A stretch of DNA of 64,000 nucleotides from Candidatus Bathyarchaeota archaeon (GCA_030739585.1 JASLYX010000006.1:25302-89301), one strand, 5' to 3'. Counted from the first letter of the stretch, positions 45,382 to 55,606 are shown. A program made the numbers and translations. Notes: generated from the letters alone by a model not told the origin.

Positions 45382-45678
45382 TTAAATTCTCTTGAGGTGG
45401 AAAAGAACGGGTCTCAATCCGTCTGTGCAGCACGCAACGCATTCTCCCTTCTCCTTTATCCAAGGTAGATCTCCATTGAGCATTAGGTGGATGGCTTGGA
45501 GATAGATATTGTTCCAAGCCCATGTGCAAAAGCCCTCGGGGATATTACCTTCAGCTGAGACTTCAAAGACCTGCCCTTCCTCAAAAACAGGACATATGGG
45601 CTCTTCCTCAGAGTCAATGGGTGGATTTCCGTCAAATAATTGGTTCCGATCTAGTTTTTTCAATACCGTTATTTGCAT
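45382..45678 (-). CDS. TIGR04076 family protein
   Basis: A 98-residue protein of unknown function. Start at MQITVLKKL (45678) is chosen; the frame extends to 45720. The pattern CPVFEEGQVFEVSAEG, FCTWAWNNIYLQAIHLMLNG and CVACCTDGLRPVLFHLKRI is the signature of the TIGR04076 family, small cysteine-containing proteins found in many anaerobes. The Cys-Cys and aromatic residues may form a binding site. It is transcribed in the same direction as the M14 peptidase, 25 bases upstream of it, so the two probably form an operon. Confidence 0.82.
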   Translation of the reverse strand: MQITVLKKLDRNQLFDGNPPIDSEEEPICPVFEEGQVFEVSAEGNIPEGFCTWAWNNIYLQAIHLMLNGDLPWIKEKGECVACCTDGLRPVLFHLKRI

Positions 45679-46080
45679 AGTATTAAACGACATTTCTGAA
45701 CATAGTTGCCATAAAATCAACTTTGATTTAACTCTTTTTCCTGTTAGAAGCAGGTTCCTCAGCGAGTATAGGGAGACAGTGCATTCAACAGATTATTCAC
45801 ATCTAAATTATTGGGACATTAGCTTCATGGAACATACGAATATACATGATACTCGTCACTCGGATTAAATTCATTATTTTTGATTATTAAGCAAAGAAGT
45901 ATGGTTGTAATGATATCAAAATTATTCACTAGCCTGCTTTAATCCGGTACATTTACACGCATACGAGTTCCTTCTTAAACATGTAACTTAAAGATTAACG
46001 ATTTGCTTCATCGCAAGCGTACATGTTGGAAAAAGTGTTTAATGATTAAATGGATTCTATAGTGTAGGCGTGTCAATTAT
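45679..46080. other. Divergent AT-rich intergenic region
   Basis: Holds the promoters of the TIGR04076-M14 operon (minus) and the S9 peptidase (plus). No gene or repeat recognised. Confidence 0.35.
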
Positions 46081-48036
46081 TTGGTTTCACATCGTAAAGT
46101 AATCCTGGAGGATCTAGGCCGAGTAATGAAAATTTCAGCTCCTTGTATTTCTGGCGACGGGGCGAAAATCGTCTTCTCAGTTACCAAAGCTAAGATAAAT
46201 GAAGATAGATACGTCACTCAAATTTACTTAATGAATATTGATGACGAGCCTTGTCAAATCACAAACGAAGGATCCCAAAACAGGAATCCGTTATGGGCAC
46301 CATCCGGATTAGAGTTATCATATATCTCCAATGTCAGCGGAAAACCAGCATTGCGAAGATTACAAATAAAGGAAGGACTGTCCGAGGAGATCTGCTCTCC
46401 GGGAGGAAGCATCACATCACAGGAGTGGTCTCTGGACTCTAAACGGATCCTGTTTCTCGCGAGGACATCCCAAGGTGAATCAAGCAGTAGTGACGTGCTA
46501 GTAATCCGGCGTTTACCGTATAAATTCGACGGATCGGGCTGGCTCAGGGATACGTGGAATCATCTCTATGTGGTCGATGTGAACGGAGGTGGGCTGGTAC
46601 AAGTCACAGAAGGGGAATACGACGTTTCATCTGCGACCTGGGCTCCTGACGGTAATAGGATTGCATACATCGCAAATAAATCCGAAAATGCAGATATTAC
46701 CGCCAAGAACGATGTCTGGATTTATGACTTGAAGAAAAAATCCCATAAAAAGATCACAGATGGGGAAAAAGCCCTTAAATCCCTTTCCTTCTCCCCTGAT
46801 GGCGGTTCATGGCTTGCTATGATCGGAAATACGAGGAAGTATGGGCTTGCTACAAAAAACGACATCTACATTATTAACATATTTTCCGGGGAGGAGCGCA
46901 ATCTTACATCATCATTCATATCCAAGGTCGGAGATTCAGTTAGCGGAGGGACAGGGGCATCTCGTGGCTCTAGTCTCGTTTGGTCAAAGGATTCCAGAGA
47001 AATATACTTCCTGAACGCTATGGACGGAAATATGAATCTTTATAAGGTAAATCTGGATTCAACGGAAGTAGTTCTAGTTTCTGACACCGCAAAATCAATG
47101 CAATCCTTCAGTTTCTCAACAGATCAAACGATCATGGCTTTCCTTTCAACTGATATTCTGAGCCCTTCTGAGGTCTGGGTAAAAGACTTTAAGGGCACTA
47201 GAAAGCAGTCATCCTTCAACGATCAACTTTTCGATGAACTGAGGCTCTCCAGAGGGAAGAAATTTATCTTAAAGGCGAGCGATGGGGTTCCTGTTGATTG
47301 TTGGTATTACGATCCTGTTGAGAACACGGAGAAAAAGTGCCCCATGGTCCTACTAGTTAAAGGTGGACCACACATGTCTGGCTGGGGGAACGCACTCAGT
47401 CTCCAAGTCCAGTTACTCGCAGCAAACGGGTACGCTGTGCTTTTAACAAACGAGAGAGGAACCGGGGGCTACGGTGAAAAATTCGCTAAAACAGCCAGGG
47501 CTGTATTCTACGGACAGAGAGAATATCAGGACATAATGGAGGCAGTTGACTATGTTGAAGAAAAGTACCCTATAGACGCTGAACGTCTCAATGTAATGGG
47601 GTATTCCAGGGGAGGTTTTCTCACCAACTGGATCATCACACATACAGACAGATTTAACTCCGCAATCACTGCTGGAGGGTTCTCAGATGTATACAGTTTT
47701 TTCAGCACTGGAGATTACATGCATGTTTGGTGCGAAAAGAACTATGAGGGTACTCCTTGGGACGATGAAGAGTTATATATGTCCAAGTCGCCCCTCCGAT
47801 TTGTTAAGAATGTAACTACCCCCACACTGATCATGCACGCAATGGAAGATTATCGAGCCTCAGTTACTCAAGCGGAACAACTTTACGTAACTCTTAGACG
47901 ACTCCGAAAAGAGACAGAAATGATTTTATTTCCGGGGGAGAGCCACTCTCTCCCTAGAGCTTCATCCCCCAAGCACATGAAGGAGTATCACTATCATATG
48001 CTTCGATGGTTTGATAAGTTTAATAAAAAAATATGA
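46081..48036 (+). CDS. S9 family peptidase (acylaminoacyl-peptidase-like)
   Basis: A 651-residue serine peptidase of the prolyl oligopeptidase family, which cleaves short peptides. The N-terminal two thirds are beta-propeller blades of WD40-like type (PLWAPSGLELSYISNVSGKP, SATWAPDGNRIAYIANKSEN, LVWSKDSREIYFLNAMDGNM). The C-terminal alpha/beta hydrolase has the nucleophile Ser in NVMGYSRGGFLTNW, the Asp in MHAMEDYRASVTQAEQL and the His in PGESHSLPRASS. TTG start at 46081. No signal peptide. It fits the peptide-use theme of the following genes. Confidence 0.9.
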   Translation: MVSHRKVILEDLGRVMKISAPCISGDGAKIVFSVTKAKINEDRYVTQIYLMNIDDEPCQITNEGSQNRNPLWAPSGLELSYISNVSGKPALRRLQIKEGLSEEICSPGGSITSQEWSLDSKRILFLARTSQGESSSSDVLVIRRLPYKFDGSGWLRDTWNHLYVVDVNGGGLVQVTEGEYDVSSATWAPDGNRIAYIANKSENADITAKNDVWIYDLKKKSHKKITDGEKALKSLSFSPDGGSWLAMIGNTRKYGLATKNDIYIINIFSGEERNLTSSFISKVGDSVSGGTGASRGSSLVWSKDSREIYFLNAMDGNMNLYKVNLDSTEVVLVSDTAKSMQSFSFSTDQTIMAFLSTDILSPSEVWVKDFKGTRKQSSFNDQLFDELRLSRGKKFILKASDGVPVDCWYYDPVENTEKKCPMVLLVKGGPHMSGWGNALSLQVQLLAANGYAVLLTNERGTGGYGEKFAKTARAVFYGQREYQDIMEAVDYVEEKYPIDAERLNVMGYSRGGFLTNWIITHTDRFNSAITAGGFSDVYSFFSTGDYMHVWCEKNYEGTPWDDEELYMSKSPLRFVKNVTTPTLIMHAMEDYRASVTQAEQLYVTLRRLRKETEMILFPGESHSLPRASSPKHMKEYHYHMLRWFDKFNKKI

Positions 48037-48442
48037 GCATGCAGTGCGCGCGTCATGGTCTTGCTAGAGTGAGGTTCACTTTCTCTACTACAGGTATGCA
48101 ATTGATGAATACAGGTTTAATTTTTTACGGATCGCGTGCTTGACTTTGAATTTGCTAAAGTAACTGGAAAACGAACCTTAGTAAGAATGTTCGAATCATC
48201 ACCAACAATCTTTTAGGCGTTATTTTATTTTAGGGATTTTATAGTGATACTGAGTTTCCCGGTCTTACGTTTCATTAACTTGTCTTCGATGCCTAATTTC
48301 CTTTAAGTTATTACTGCTTTTTGAGTATTTAATGAGCTATTTCTCCCTCGTTTTCGAAACCTTCTATTAAATTTATATATAATTAACTTAAAACTAGAAA
48401 GTTATATATCATTCTATCAAAAAAATAGGTAATTAGGTTAAT
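48037..48442. other. AT-rich intergenic region before the peptide transporter genes
   Basis: No gene seen. AATTTATATATAATTAAC around 48370-48386 is a strong TATA-like stretch upstream of the ATG at 48443. Confidence 0.4.
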
Positions 48443-50986
48443 ATGAAAAATAGAAAAGCCAGTTCACAGAATCAAACACTAATAATTGCGGCCGTTGTAC
48501 TTGTGGTGGTTATCGCGGGTCTGATCTACTTCAGTAGTAGTTCTCAAAAACCCGCTACTACAACCACTCCTAAAGCAAGTCCAAAATCCGCTCCTAAAGC
48601 AAGTCCAAGACCCGCTCCTAAAACTAGTCCAAAATTCGTTCCAGTACCTGTTCCGGAAGCCAGTGAAAAAACCAAAGCAAAATCTGCTCCAAAACCTGCT
48701 CCTAAAGCAAAACCTAAACCTGGTGCAAGACCCAGTGCAAAACCCAGTGCAAAACCCAAAGATGAGGACACCAACAAACCACCAATCGTTGTCACCACAA
48801 GTAGCCATAAGTTCACCACAGTGGGTGAAGCTGTTACTTTCACCGCTGCAGGATCGAAAGATCCTGATGGAGAGGTAGATAAGTATGTTTGGAACTATGG
48901 CGATGGATCGACATCTTTGGGAAAAATTGTTAAACACAAGTACTCACTCCCCGGCGACTATGTAGTCACCCTTACTGCCACTGACGATGACGGTGCAACA
49001 TCAACTAACGATGTTGTTCCTTTATTCATTAGGGTAGATAGAGAAGCGGCAGAAGTTACAATTGATTCCCCGCCCATCGCAGTAGCGGCGGTTTCAAAGC
49101 AGGTAGCCAACCAAGGAGATGAGATCAATTTCGACGGTGCCTCCTCTTATGGATGGCGTCTGAGACGGGGTGCAATCCAGTCACAAACTAGCAAAGTTGT
49201 TGAATGGGACTGGGATTTCGGCGATGGAACTACCTCTAGCGAGGAGACCACAACCCACACTTATGATGACTCAGACAACTACTTTGTAAAACTCACTGTC
49301 ACTGATGCTAATGGTAAAACCGATACTTTCGCTAGGACAATTCGTGTCATCCCAGATGGTGCTTCCTACGAGGGAACCATAAAGAATCCAGATACATACA
49401 TCTGGGTTGAAAGGATCCCAACCGCTATAGATTTCAGGCAAATCAGTGGCGGATATGGCAGGCAATATATCCACACTTTGAGCGATTTCCTCGTCTGGAC
49501 TGGTCCAGGCGATATTGAACCTCAAACTGAGGGTTCACTCTCCGAAAGTTGGGAAATGTCGGAAGACGGTATGTCCTACACTTTCCACCTAAGAAAAGGA
49601 GTGAAATTCTGGAATGGTGATGAACTCAAAGCGGAAGACGTCGAATATACTTGGGAAAGGTACATGGCACTAGAAGTATCAGAGGGAAGCTGGGGTATGC
49701 TGTTTGCGAGGCTCATGGGAGTTGATCCAGGGGATGAAGTTCCTGACGCAGCCATCAAGGACGCTGTAGAAGTAATAGATGACTATACAGTACGCTTTAC
49801 CTTAGCTAAGCGCTATGCCCCCTTCCTAGTCACTATGGCGTACCCATACACCGGTATAATTCAGAAAGATTATGCCATCGAGAACGGCGCATGGAGTTGG
49901 GATAGTACAGTAGACTATGTAGCGCAGGACGGCCACGATATTCCAATGGACAACGGAGACGCATTGATGGCCACTGGTCCATTCAAGATTCTTGAGTGGA
50001 GTAAGGGTGAGCGTATCGTTTTCGAGAGATTCGATGATTACTGGAAAGGCCCTGCAAAACTAAAGTACGTACGTGTAATCGATGTACCCGAATGGAGCAC
50101 CAGATCGCTGATGCTCAAAATGGGTGATGTTGACGGGATAACTGTCCCATCTTCAGTAGAATTCGAGCAGCTTGTCGGAGAACCTGGTATTAACACAATT
50201 CTTGTGAAATATAGGGGATATGTTGAGATTATGTACTTTAGCTTCGATCCACAGCTTATACCTTCAGAACACCAAGTAGCAAATGACTTTTTCGATGACG
50301 TCAATATGAGAAAAGCTTTCGCCTATGCATTCCCCTATGAAAAGTATATAAAGGAAGTATGGCTCGGATATGCCGAAGCCGCCAAAGGAGTACTACCCAA
50401 AGGGTGGCTAGGTTCATACGATAACTATCCTTATACCTACGACTTGGAGAAAGCAGAAGAGCATCTTAAGCTTGCCCACGGTGGAAAATACTATGAAGAA
50501 GGCTTCCAGATTGCAGCTGGAACTCAGCTCTGGGCTATGGCAACACACGGTCGTGCCTATGAGATGCTGGGTGAAGAACTAGGAAAAATCGATCCAAAGT
50601 TCAAAATTGTGCCCGTTGGCGCATCATGGAGCAATATGCTTAAGATGCCCTTAGGCATGTTGGTTGGCTCAATCGGCCTTGACCCAGTATGGTATCGAAA
50701 TATTTACCACAGTCAGTTCAGCTACGCGAGGAACTATGGGTGGGGACTTCATCCTAAATCCGACCAAATTGACGAACTGATCGTTGCATCTATCGAGACA
50801 CCATTCATCGAAGAACGACTCCCACTGATCAAGGAAGCCATGGACATCGTAACTGAAGAGGTACCTGGAATACTCACCGTCTACAACCCACACCTAGTTG
50901 CACTACGAGACTACGTCAACGGATACTGGTATCAAATAAACCATATCTCGGCTGGCGGATACTTTTACGACATCTCTAAAGGTTAA
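48443..50986 (+). CDS. Peptide-binding protein (SBP family 5) with stalk and two PKD domains
   Basis: The extracellular binding subunit of an oligopeptide ABC importer. 847 residues: an N-terminal membrane anchor (about 12-30, LIIAAVVLVVVIAGLIYF), a Pro/Ala/Lys-rich stalk (about 35-110, many KP/SP/AP repeats), PKD domain 1 (about 115-200, VWNYGDGSTSLGK, DDDGATSTN), PKD domain 2 (about 208-300, WDWDFGDGTTSSE), then SBP_bac_5 (about 310-847, SLSESWEMSEDGMSYTFHLR). No lipobox Cys, so it is held by its transmembrane segment. The stalk and PKD modules are an unusual addition and probably project the binding domain from the surface layer. The ABC ATPases and permeases follow. Confidence 0.88.
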   Translation: MKNRKASSQNQTLIIAAVVLVVVIAGLIYFSSSSQKPATTTTPKASPKSAPKASPRPAPKTSPKFVPVPVPEASEKTKAKSAPKPAPKAKPKPGARPSAKPSAKPKDEDTNKPPIVVTTSSHKFTTVGEAVTFTAAGSKDPDGEVDKYVWNYGDGSTSLGKIVKHKYSLPGDYVVTLTATDDDGATSTNDVVPLFIRVDREAAEVTIDSPPIAVAAVSKQVANQGDEINFDGASSYGWRLRRGAIQSQTSKVVEWDWDFGDGTTSSEETTTHTYDDSDNYFVKLTVTDANGKTDTFARTIRVIPDGASYEGTIKNPDTYIWVERIPTAIDFRQISGGYGRQYIHTLSDFLVWTGPGDIEPQTEGSLSESWEMSEDGMSYTFHLRKGVKFWNGDELKAEDVEYTWERYMALEVSEGSWGMLFARLMGVDPGDEVPDAAIKDAVEVIDDYTVRFTLAKRYAPFLVTMAYPYTGIIQKDYAIENGAWSWDSTVDYVAQDGHDIPMDNGDALMATGPFKILEWSKGERIVFERFDDYWKGPAKLKYVRVIDVPEWSTRSLMLKMGDVDGITVPSSVEFEQLVGEPGINTILVKYRGYVEIMYFSFDPQLIPSEHQVANDFFDDVNMRKAFAYAFPYEKYIKEVWLGYAEAAKGVLPKGWLGSYDNYPYTYDLEKAEEHLKLAHGGKYYEEGFQIAAGTQLWAMATHGRAYEMLGEELGKIDPKFKIVPVGASWSNMLKMPLGMLVGSIGLDPVWYRNIYHSQFSYARNYGWGLHPKSDQIDELIVASIETPFIEERLPLIKEAMDIVTEEVPGILTVYNPHLVALRDYVNGYWYQINHISAGGYFYDISKG

Positions 50987-51001
50987 AACATCCATAAACT
51001 C

Positions 51002-51008
51002 TTTTTTT
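51002..51008 (+). terminator. T-run after the binding-protein gene
   Basis: Seven T 16 bases after the stop, in an AT-rich spacer; a plausible archaeal termination signal or partial attenuator before the ATPase genes. Confidence 0.4.
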
Positions 51009-51221
51009 CTTTATTCATAATTAATCTGGATTAGGTCAATTTTGTCACTAAACGTATTGTATTTTGGAAAAAATTTCTTAACCCTCCACTATTTAATAAT
51101 TAAGCAATAAAAAAATTATCGTTACGTGTCCCAATTACTATATTATTAATCTGATCATGGTCAAGAATATTTTTTATAGTGTTGAGAACTATCCAATATT
51201 CCGTGTGGGGTAATAAACCAG

Positions 51222-52382
51222 TTGACGGTCATAAATGAACAAAAATATGAGGATGCGCCCGCTTTCCTTGAAATAAAAAATCTATACCTAAACTTCAGTG
51301 TATACCAGGGCACAGTTCAAGTCTTGGATGGCGTAAATATTAAGATGAAAAAAGGTGAGATATTAGGAATTGTAGGTGAAACTGGGTGCGGTAAGACTGT
51401 TACCTCAAGATCTGTTGTAAAACTATTGGAATCAAACGCAGTTATCAAAGAAGGTGAGATAACATTTGAAGGTGGAGATAACCTAGTAAATGCAACAGAG
51501 GGAGAATTGGAAAAGATCCGAGGCAGGCGGATATCGGTTATTTTTCAAGAGCCTATGACCTCTCTCAACCCAACTATGCGAATAGGAGACCAAGTTGGGG
51601 AAGGAATACTCAAACACTTCAAAGGGGATATGATCAAAAAGGGTCTAGAAATAATTGAAGAGACCAAGCCGATGTTAGCCGGATTATACACTAACTTGTT
51701 GAAGAGAGAGTTGGACGCTCCAAACAGTTTAGTCTTAAAAATTACATCAAAAATTCCAATTATTAATAGGTACAATAAATATGCTAAAAAAGCTGCTTTC
51801 CAGGAAAGCATAGAAATTCTTGAAAGCGTGGGAATGCCAGCTCCAGAAAGAATTTCCTATGGATACCCCCATGAATTAAGCGGCGGAATGCGTCAACGGG
51901 TTCTAATAGCAATTTCACTGGCTGCTAAGCCGGAGCTTATCATAGCCGATGAGCCCACTACCGCAGTAGATGTTACCACACAGGCTAAAATACTCAAACT
52001 TCTTCTCGAATTGAGAGAGAACAAAGGCACTTCATTACTTGTCATCACTCATAATCTTGGAGTCATAGCCGAGATTTGTGACCGCGTTTGCGTTATGTAC
52101 GCTGGGCAAATAGCAGAGGTTGGAAAAGTATCCGATATTTTCAAGCACCCTTTTCACCCCTATACCCAAGGACTGATGAATTCAATCCACGACATTGGAG
52201 ACAAATCAGAACTTGAGGCAATAGCGGGGTATGTCCCTATATTATTACACCCTCCCTCCGGATGCCGCTTTCATCCTCGTTGTCCCCAAGTGATGGATAC
52301 CTGCATACAAAAACCAAATCTAACAGAACATGAGGCAGGCCACCACGTCCATTGTTGGCTTTACCAGAGGGTAGAGGAGTAG
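51222..52382 (+). CDS. dppD: Dipeptide/oligopeptide ABC transporter ATPase (DppD/OppD type)
   Basis: A 386-residue ATPase of a peptide importer. Walker A GETGCGKTVTSR, Q-loop IFQEPMTSLNP, signature LSGGMRQRV, Walker B LIIADEPTTAVDV and the C-terminal oligopeptide domain GCRFHPRCPQVMDTCIQK with cysteines are all present. About 60 extra residues lie between the Q-loop and the signature (around GLEIIEETKPMLAGLYTNLL), longer than the usual DppD helical domain. TTG start at 51222. DppF follows after 6 bases. Confidence 0.92.
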   Translation: MTVINEQKYEDAPAFLEIKNLYLNFSVYQGTVQVLDGVNIKMKKGEILGIVGETGCGKTVTSRSVVKLLESNAVIKEGEITFEGGDNLVNATEGELEKIRGRRISVIFQEPMTSLNPTMRIGDQVGEGILKHFKGDMIKKGLEIIEETKPMLAGLYTNLLKRELDAPNSLVLKITSKIPIINRYNKYAKKAAFQESIEILESVGMPAPERISYGYPHELSGGMRQRVLIAISLAAKPELIIADEPTTAVDVTTQAKILKLLLELRENKGTSLLVITHNLGVIAEICDRVCVMYAGQIAEVGKVSDIFKHPFHPYTQGLMNSIHDIGDKSELEAIAGYVPILLHPPSGCRFHPRCPQVMDTCIQKPNLTEHEAGHHVHCWLYQRVEE

Positions 52383-52388
52383 AGACGT

Positions 52389-53612
52389 ATGTCTGGAATC
52401 GCATTTGAAATCCAGAACCTGAAGAAATACTTCGGTCCGGTAAAAGCGGTAGATGATGTAAGTTTAACTATAAGAAAAAAGGAGACCCACGGTTTAGTCG
52501 GAGAAAGTGGATGTGGTAAAACGACTCTTGGTAGAACTATCTTGAGGCTTCTTGAACCGACTGCTGGGAATTTGTTCATTACCACATCCCTTAGCGAGAA
52601 GGATCCAATAAAGAGGTTCGAGCTCTCCACCACAGACGAACTGAGATCTTTAAGACGGAGGATGCAAATAGTCTACCAGGATCCTGCCTCATCTTTGAAT
52701 CCGAGGATGATTATTAGAGACATTGTAGGAGAGCCCATTGCTTTTCATCAGGGGTTGAAAGGAGATGAACTTCAGAACCGGATTGTGGAGCTTTTAAAAT
52801 TTGTTGGACTCCAGGAAGAGCACCTCTGGAGATACTCCTACGAAATGAGCGGAGGTCAACGCCAGAGGGTAGCCATTGCTCGGGCAATTGCCTTGAATCC
52901 TGATTTCATAGTACTCGACGAACCCACATCAGCCCTTGATGTAAGCGTACAGGCAAAAGTCCTGAAACTCTTGAAGGAACTACAGAGAGATATGGCTCTG
53001 TCTTACCTCTTCATCACACATGATATGAGCGTGATAGACTACATGTGCGACAGAGTCTCGGTGATGTATGTTGGTAAAATCGTGGAAACCTCAGATAAAA
53101 ACAAATTATTCGAGGAGCCCCTTCATCCTTACACACAAGCTCTAGTTTCCGCGGTCCCCTCAATAGATCCAACAAACAGGAAATTGGAAACCGCAGAAGC
53201 CCTGATAGGCGAAGTGCCTTCACCAGCTAACCCACCGACAGGATGTAAATTTCATCCAAGATGCAAACAAGCGTTCAAGGAGTGTGGTTGGGGCGCGAAA
53301 GACCTCAAAGCTTGGCTTAAGGAGAATTGTGACGAAATATTCTCGATCATGGTGGTCCGAAATGGATTTCATTTGGAACTAGAATCGGTAAACAAAGATG
53401 AAGGAGATTCTCTAACCGAGTTGACAGATATAATTGAGAAGGGACAAAAAAGAAGAGATCCCCTTTTCGAATCCATAGAAACGGTGGAGAAAATAAACAA
53501 TAGAATAAACGTCCATTTTGTAGAAAAAACAGAACCAGAATTGATCGAACGGGTTGAGCCTGATCGATATGTGGCTTGTTTACTCTACCCAGCGCTAGAC
53601 CGAAAGGAGTAA
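52389..53612 (+). CDS. dppF: Dipeptide/oligopeptide ABC transporter ATPase (DppF/OppF type)
   Basis: The partner ATPase, 407 residues. Walker A GESGCGKTTLGR, Q-loop IVYQDPASSLNPRM, signature MSGGQRQRVA, Walker B FIVLDEPTSALDV. After the standard oligopeptide-binding cysteine motif GCKFHPRCKQAFKECGW it has about 100 extra C-terminal residues rich in Lys/Glu with no known motif. ATG at 52390 region follows dppD after a few bases; it is co-transcribed. Confidence 0.92.
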   Translation: MSGIAFEIQNLKKYFGPVKAVDDVSLTIRKKETHGLVGESGCGKTTLGRTILRLLEPTAGNLFITTSLSEKDPIKRFELSTTDELRSLRRRMQIVYQDPASSLNPRMIIRDIVGEPIAFHQGLKGDELQNRIVELLKFVGLQEEHLWRYSYEMSGGQRQRVAIARAIALNPDFIVLDEPTSALDVSVQAKVLKLLKELQRDMALSYLFITHDMSVIDYMCDRVSVMYVGKIVETSDKNKLFEEPLHPYTQALVSAVPSIDPTNRKLETAEALIGEVPSPANPPTGCKFHPRCKQAFKECGWGAKDLKAWLKENCDEIFSIMVVRNGFHLELESVNKDEGDSLTELTDIIEKGQKRRDPLFESIETVEKINNRINVHFVEKTEPELIERVEPDRYVACLLYPALDRKE

Positions 53613-53664
53613 CTTAATGGTGGCAAAAGTTAATTTAGATCATTTCAACTGAGGATGTGATGGT

Positions 53665-54669
53665 ATGGCTTCATTAAAGCGATACATAGCTAAGCGGATT
53701 CTCTATTCATTTGTAACGATTTTCATCATAGTTTTTGCTGTCTTTACAATATCTCGAATGGCCGGTGACCCCATCGAAGCATACGTGACCCCTGAGACAC
53801 CTCCTGAAATTCTTGATATCATCCGGGTCAAATATCGGTTAGACAAGCCGATATATGTTCAATTTTTCTTTTGGCTGAAGGGAATTAGCCAGGGAGACTG
53901 GGGGAGAGCATTTAGTCATGGTGAAGAACCGGTGACAGAACTAATTGCTCGGTTATTTCCCCTCACACTTGAATTGAATATTTATGGGCTCCTCGCTTTA
54001 CCGGTAGGATACTGGATCGGTATGAAGGCTGCAGCAAATAAAGATACTTGGATTGATCATTTTGCTAGGTTACTAAATATTATGGGAGGGGCCCTCCCTA
54101 GTTTCCTTGTCGGGATACTCCTTCTATCATACTTATACCCAAAAGGCTGGATCACGCTTGACCCCAGATGGACATTTAATAGGATCACGGGTATGCCAAC
54201 AGTAGATGCATTCATTCAAGGTGACCTGCCTGGGCTTATCGAAGCGTTCAGATACCTTATCGGACCTCTCCTGACATCACTGTTTAGTTCTCTTGCTGCC
54301 AACTCCAGAATACTTAGATCAAGTATTTTGGAGGAGCTGAGCAAAGATTACATCACAACAGGAATGTCTAAGGGACTTAGTAAGGACTATGTGGATAAAA
54401 AATATGCCAGGAGAAATGCACTCATCCCATATGTAACTTTACTAGGCTATTGGTTCGCTAGCATGGTAACGGGAACCGCGATCCTAGAATCCGTTTTCAA
54501 CAGACAAGGCCTAGGAAGTGTCGCAGCTGCTGCAGCAAGAGCAACTGATCACAACACGCTCCAGGCATTTACAGTGATCTATGCAGCTGCTTTGGTGTTC
54601 GCTAACCTTCTCATAGATATCACGTATGGTTTCATCGATCCTCGGATAAAATATGGTGAATCAAAATGA
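53665..54669 (+). CDS. dppB: Peptide ABC transporter permease (DppB type)
   Basis: A 334-residue membrane protein with six predicted spans, beginning with span LYSFVTIFIIVFAVFTISRM. The permease coupling motif EAA---G is in LEELSKDYITTGMSKGLSKD. DPIEAYVTPETPP and QFFFWLKGISQGDWGRAFSH are family landmarks. Its stop overlaps the dppC start (ATGA). It forms the membrane channel with DppC. Confidence 0.93.
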   Translation: MASLKRYIAKRILYSFVTIFIIVFAVFTISRMAGDPIEAYVTPETPPEILDIIRVKYRLDKPIYVQFFFWLKGISQGDWGRAFSHGEEPVTELIARLFPLTLELNIYGLLALPVGYWIGMKAAANKDTWIDHFARLLNIMGGALPSFLVGILLLSYLYPKGWITLDPRWTFNRITGMPTVDAFIQGDLPGLIEAFRYLIGPLLTSLFSSLAANSRILRSSILEELSKDYITTGMSKGLSKDYVDKKYARRNALIPYVTLLGYWFASMVTGTAILESVFNRQGLGSVAAAAARATDHNTLQAFTVIYAAALVFANLLIDITYGFIDPRIKYGESK

Positions 54670-55604
54670 CTGAAAGTAAAACTCAGAATGAACTTGCCGA
54701 TGAACTAAAACAGGGGGCTCAAGCACACCGAAGAAGAGAACTGGAATTCATGTGGTACCGGATCAGGCGTAGCCCCCTCAGCCTTGCGGGGCTGACACTC
54801 ATACTGTTCTTCATCATACTAGGTATCTCGGCGCCTTTGATAATACCCGTTAATCCAGTTCATCCATATAAAATGCCGAAAACCTTCTCCAGACTTCCAC
54901 TTCCACCTAGCCGGGAACACCCCTTTGGGACTACCGGACCAGTTACCTACGGAGATATTTTTTATGGTGTGATATGGGGTACCCGCTACTCCCTTATGCT
55001 GGCGTTCGCTATCACGGGTATATGTCTCCCCGTAGGTCTCACAATTGGCACTATAGCAGGTTATTATGGGGGCAAGCTGGACGAGGTCCTCATGCGTATA
55101 GTGGACCTAGTTTACTCTCTGCCATGGCTCTTGATGATGCTGGTAATACTCATAGCAATTGGCCAGCGAGGATTCTGGACCATGGTAATATCCTATTCCA
55201 TCTTGGCGTGGCCTGGATACGCGAGAATGATAAGGGGAGAGATCCTAAGGGTCAAGAACGAGCTATTTGTCGAGGCCGCCAAAGCCATTGGGTTGTCGGA
55301 TCTAACGATCATGACCAAACATGTGATCCCAAACGCCATTTACACGGTGGTTATTATGGCGGCAGCGAGAATGGGAACAATAGTTCTTTCCACCGCAAGT
55401 CTCGGTTTTCTGGGTCTAGGGTTTAACCCGGGGACTGCCGAGTGGGGGATCATAATTAGCGAGGGTCGAAATTGGCTACTCCAAGGTAGCTGGTGGATCA
55501 CTGCCTTCCCTGGGATCTTTATCTTTTTTTTCGTACTGGGATGGCAACTCATGGGCGATGCCTTTAGAGACATTCTTGACCCCAAGGTGCGCAGGAGCAT
55601 CTAG
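54666..55604 (+). CDS. dppC: Peptide ABC transporter permease (DppC type)
   Basis: A 312-residue permease with six spans. HPFGTTGPVTYGDIFYGVIW, then GLTIGTIAGYYGGKLDEVLM, and the EAA motif KNELFVEAAKAIGLSDLTIM are typical of DppC. It ends with WQLMGDAFRDILDPKVRRSI, the conserved tail. Overlaps dppB by 4 bases. Completes the importer binding protein-DppD-F-B-C, an order slightly different from the classical ABCDF. Confidence 0.93.
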   Translation: MTESKTQNELADELKQGAQAHRRRELEFMWYRIRRSPLSLAGLTLILFFIILGISAPLIIPVNPVHPYKMPKTFSRLPLPPSREHPFGTTGPVTYGDIFYGVIWGTRYSLMLAFAITGICLPVGLTIGTIAGYYGGKLDEVLMRIVDLVYSLPWLLMMLVILIAIGQRGFWTMVISYSILAWPGYARMIRGEILRVKNELFVEAAKAIGLSDLTIMTKHVIPNAIYTVVIMAAARMGTIVLSTASLGFLGLGFNPGTAEWGIIISEGRNWLLQGSWWITAFPGIFIFFFVLGWQLMGDAFRDILDPKVRRSI

Positions 55605-55606
55605 CC

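Noticed and set aside
48570..48770. Possible CRISPR-like or tandem DNA repeat in the binding-protein gene
   Set aside because: The short irregular repeats encode a Pro/Ala/Lys stalk in frame; there are no spacers or constant-length units.
48479..48937. Long minus-strand frame opposite the stalk of the binding protein, rich in Cys/Phe/Gly
   Set aside because: It is the complement of the repetitive Lys/Pro/Ala stalk codons; no start signal or domain.
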